A stretch of 6,326 nt of DNA from Candidatus Pacearchaeota archaeon. GTDB taxonomy: Archaea > Nanobdellota > Nanobdellia > Pacearchaeales > GW2011-AR1. Positions 4,444-6,326 of the stretch are shown piece after piece; the stretch's first letter is position 1; the number at the start of each line of letters is the position of its first letter. The translations under genes were made by a program, and so were the position numbers. The stretch lies in the NCBI GenBank assembly GCA_026395775.1, contig JAPLYA010000017.1:1-6326 (forward strand), in the 5' to 3' direction. The notes under the pieces were generated by a model. The model did not search any database. It had not been told where the DNA came from and saw only the letters and a list, made by a program, of their open reading frames with translations.

Positions 4444-6309
4444 ATGGCATATGAATTTTTTTATTCAGGTAAGCCCTATTCTCTAGATCCGAACTATGGC
4501 GAATTATTTACAGGCTACAGAATTCCATTCTCCGAGATAGGGGCCCCAACATCAATCCAAACAGCAAATCAGATTGGAGAAGTTTCCAACTTATTGAACC
4601 AGGGAGGCAGGACATTCGAGTTGCAACCAATCCAAGCAGAAACATTCGATCAAATTCCAAAACAGCATTTCAAAGAAATAAACAGATTGTTAAAATTAAC
4701 AAATGCAGACACCTCTATTCATGCTCCAATGATAGATCCAGCTGGATTTACACAGCAGGGCTGGGATGAAGCAGGAAGAATGGAAGCAGAAAGACAAATT
4801 TCTTCAATAGTAGAGCGAGCTCACGAGCTAAAGCCCGATGGGAACATTCTAGTTAACATCCATGCTTCAGCTACTCCAGGAACAGAATATTCCCGACCAG
4901 ATAAAAAAATGTTAGATGACTACAAAATGCAAATTGAAAGAGAAGAAGGGAGGCAGCCGACAGTAGAAGAATTAAAACGACTTGAAGAAAGCCAGATTAT
5001 AGCAGTAAATCAGGAAACCGGGCAGTTAGTCCCAATAAAAAGAGAGGGAAAATATTACCCAGAATCAGGTTATGTAATAAAAGTTCCTGAAGAAGAAATA
5101 AAAGTAGTTAACAACTCAGAGTGGATTAATAGCATAACTAACTTAGCTTTCTACAAAAAAGAAGCAGATGAGATTTTGAGGCCGGCTGCAACAGAACTTG
5201 CCCCATTTTTAGCAGAAGGAAAGTTTGATGAAGAGCAAATGAAGAATCACGGGAGGGCAATACAGAATATGGACAGGGCTAAGATGTTTCTAGATAATGT
5301 TGAGACTAGCTTCAGGACTCTGTATAGTAAAGCTTACAAATACGGAGATGCAAGCACAAGAAAAGTTCTGGAGAACATTCAAAAAAGCTGGCAGGAAGCA
5401 GCAGGAGAGCAGCAAAAACTTTATCAAGATGCAGTCAAAAACGGAGGGATGGATCCTTCTTCTCATCTAAAACTTATTATCAAAAAATCAGCCTTGATTG
5501 ATGATACTTTAACCAAACTAAACCACGGAATTCCAGAAGAAAAGCTGAGAATCTCAGCCCCAGATACTTATGTTAAAATAGAAGATTTTGCAAAAAAACA
5601 ATCAGCAGAAACACTTGCAAATGCAGCATTGAATTCATATCAAAAATTTAAAAATAATGCTCCAATAATCTCAATTGAAAATCTCTATCCTGGAATGGCT
5701 TTTTCTAAGTCTGACGAATTAAGAGCCCTAGTTGAAAAAGTCAAAGATACATTTGTAGAAAAAGCAACAGCAAAAGGAATCTCAGAATCTCAGGCAAGAG
5801 CAGCAGCTGAAAAGATGATTGGAGTAACTTGGGATGTTGGTCATCTGAATATTCTCAAAAAAGGGGGCTATACAGACGAAGATATTAAAAAAGAAACAGA
5901 GAAAATCTCAAGCTTAGTTAAGCATGTTCATCTAACAGATAATTTTGGCTATGGAGACTCACATCTTTCTCCAGGGATGGGCAATGTTCCATTTAAACAG
6001 ATTATGGAAACATTGGAAAAAGCAGGTTTCTCAGGAAAGAAGATTATAGAAGCAGGAAGTTTTGTCCAGCATTTTAAACAAACGCCAACTTCCTATGTTC
6101 TTGAATCATTTGGTTCGCCTTTATACTCAATAAAAGCCCCCTACTGGAATCAGATGCCAGCTTATGGCAACTATCTTGCTTTCCCAACAGGTTATTTTCC
6201 AGAACAGCATTTCTCACTTTACGGAGGAGGTTTTGCCTCTATCCCAACCGAGCTTGGAGGACAAATGCCTGGGAAAGGTTCAAGAGTGTCTGGAACTTCC
6301 ATGGATTGA
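4444..6309 (+). CDS. Endonuclease IV/xylose isomerase-like TIM-barrel protein with a large helical insert
   Basis: The 621-residue product belongs to the AP endonuclease family 2 superfamily (metal-dependent TIM barrels, PF01261 type). Visible metal-site motifs are His93 (SIHAP), His140 (NIHAS), Glu412 (SIENL), Asp464 and His467 (WDVGH), His496 (HVHLTD), Asp505 and His507 (GDSHLSPGMG) and Glu536 (IIEAG). Order and spacing after residue 412 correspond to the nine zinc ligands of bacterial Nfo (H69, H109, E145, D179, H182, H216, D229, H231, E261). Family members usually have about 280 residues. Here about 270 residues separate His140 and Glu412 instead of about 35, an insert of charged, helix-rich sequence (roughly 150-400). 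An extra tail (about 550-621) is rich in Gly and aromatics and ends RVSGTSMD. It has no signal peptide, so it is probably cytosolic. It could be an AP endonuclease-like nuclease or a sugar isomerase/epimerase; the sequence alone does not decide. It stands alone, divergent from the tRNAs, and looks richer in G+C than the surrounding intergenic DNA. Confidence 0.9.
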   Translation: MAYEFFYSGKPYSLDPNYGELFTGYRIPFSEIGAPTSIQTANQIGEVSNLLNQGGRTFELQPIQAETFDQIPKQHFKEINRLLKLTNADTSIHAPMIDPAGFTQQGWDEAGRMEAERQISSIVERAHELKPDGNILVNIHASATPGTEYSRPDKKMLDDYKMQIEREEGRQPTVEELKRLEESQIIAVNQETGQLVPIKREGKYYPESGYVIKVPEEEIKVVNNSEWINSITNLAFYKKEADEILRPAATELAPFLAEGKFDEEQMKNHGRAIQNMDRAKMFLDNVETSFRTLYSKAYKYGDASTRKVLENIQKSWQEAAGEQQKLYQDAVKNGGMDPSSHLKLIIKKSALIDDTLTKLNHGIPEEKLRISAPDTYVKIEDFAKKQSAETLANAALNSYQKFKNNAPIISIENLYPGMAFSKSDELRALVEKVKDTFVEKATAKGISESQARAAAEKMIGVTWDVGHLNILKKGGYTDEDIKKETEKISSLVKHVHLTDNFGYGDSHLSPGMGNVPFKQIMETLEKAGFSGKKIIEAGSFVQHFKQTPTSYVLESFGSPLYSIKAPYWNQMPAYGNYLAFPTGYFPEQHFSLYGGGFASIPTELGGQMPGKGSRVSGTSMD

Positions 6310-6312
6310 ATA

Positions 6313-6326
6313 ACATTTAAAAACCT
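6313..6326 (+). promoter_or_regulatory. Possible TATA box of a gene beyond the right edge
   Basis: ACATTTAAAAACCT just after the stop codon contains a TTTAAAA core like the other promoters here. The downstream gene is not in the window, so this is a weak call. Confidence 0.25.

Noticed and set aside
1..6326. CRISPR array or transposase
   Set aside because: No regularly spaced repeats and no transposase motifs were seen on either strand; the direct repeats found are only pairs.

Overview
The window looks like a piece of an AT-rich archaeal genome, most likely from a DPANN lineage of the Woesearchaeota/Pacearchaeota type (inference). The evidence is as follows. A tRNA-Leu(UAA) carries an intron at the archaeal 37/38 position. 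Neither tRNA gene encodes its CCA end. First genes of transcription units have an archaeal TATA box 24-27 nt upstream of the start codon and no Shine-Dalgarno, so their mRNAs are probably leaderless, while the one internal operon gene has a clear Shine-Dalgarno. Secreted Cys-rich proteins with DUF4114 and MopE-type motifs and HEPN/MNT pairs also fit such genomes.

Layout. Everything from 1 to 4188 reads on the minus strand; one long gene (4444-6309) reads on the plus strand. In minus-strand transcription order the genes are: tRNA-Thr(CGU) (4188-4117); intron-containing tRNA-Leu(UAA) (4016-3875); a two-gene operon of a winged-helix/minimal-nucleotidyltransferase protein (3747-3148) and a HEPN protein (3158-2634), overlapping by 11 nt; an unrecognised 218-residue protein (2464-1808); and a large secreted Cys-rich protein (starts 1754, runs off the left edge). 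The divergent plus-strand gene encodes a 621-residue TIM-barrel protein related to endonuclease IV and sugar isomerases.

How the parts relate. The MNT-HEPN pair looks like a toxin-antitoxin or regulatory module. An almost perfect 18-bp palindrome sits between its TATA box and its start codon, as expected for autorepression by the winged-helix domain. The module is bracketed by a 17-bp exact direct repeat (2513-2529 and 3814-3830) and lies next to two tRNA genes, which suggests it was acquired as a unit. The remaining genes have no evident joint pathway.

Most interesting points: the TIM-barrel protein appears to keep all nine metal ligands of endonuclease IV but is split by a predicted helical insert of roughly 230 residues; the module's operator-like palindrome and flanking repeats; two tRNA promoters that place the predicted transcription start at the tRNA's first base, each with its TATA box in the loop of a gene-specific inverted repeat; and a tRNA intron built of two perfect hairpins.
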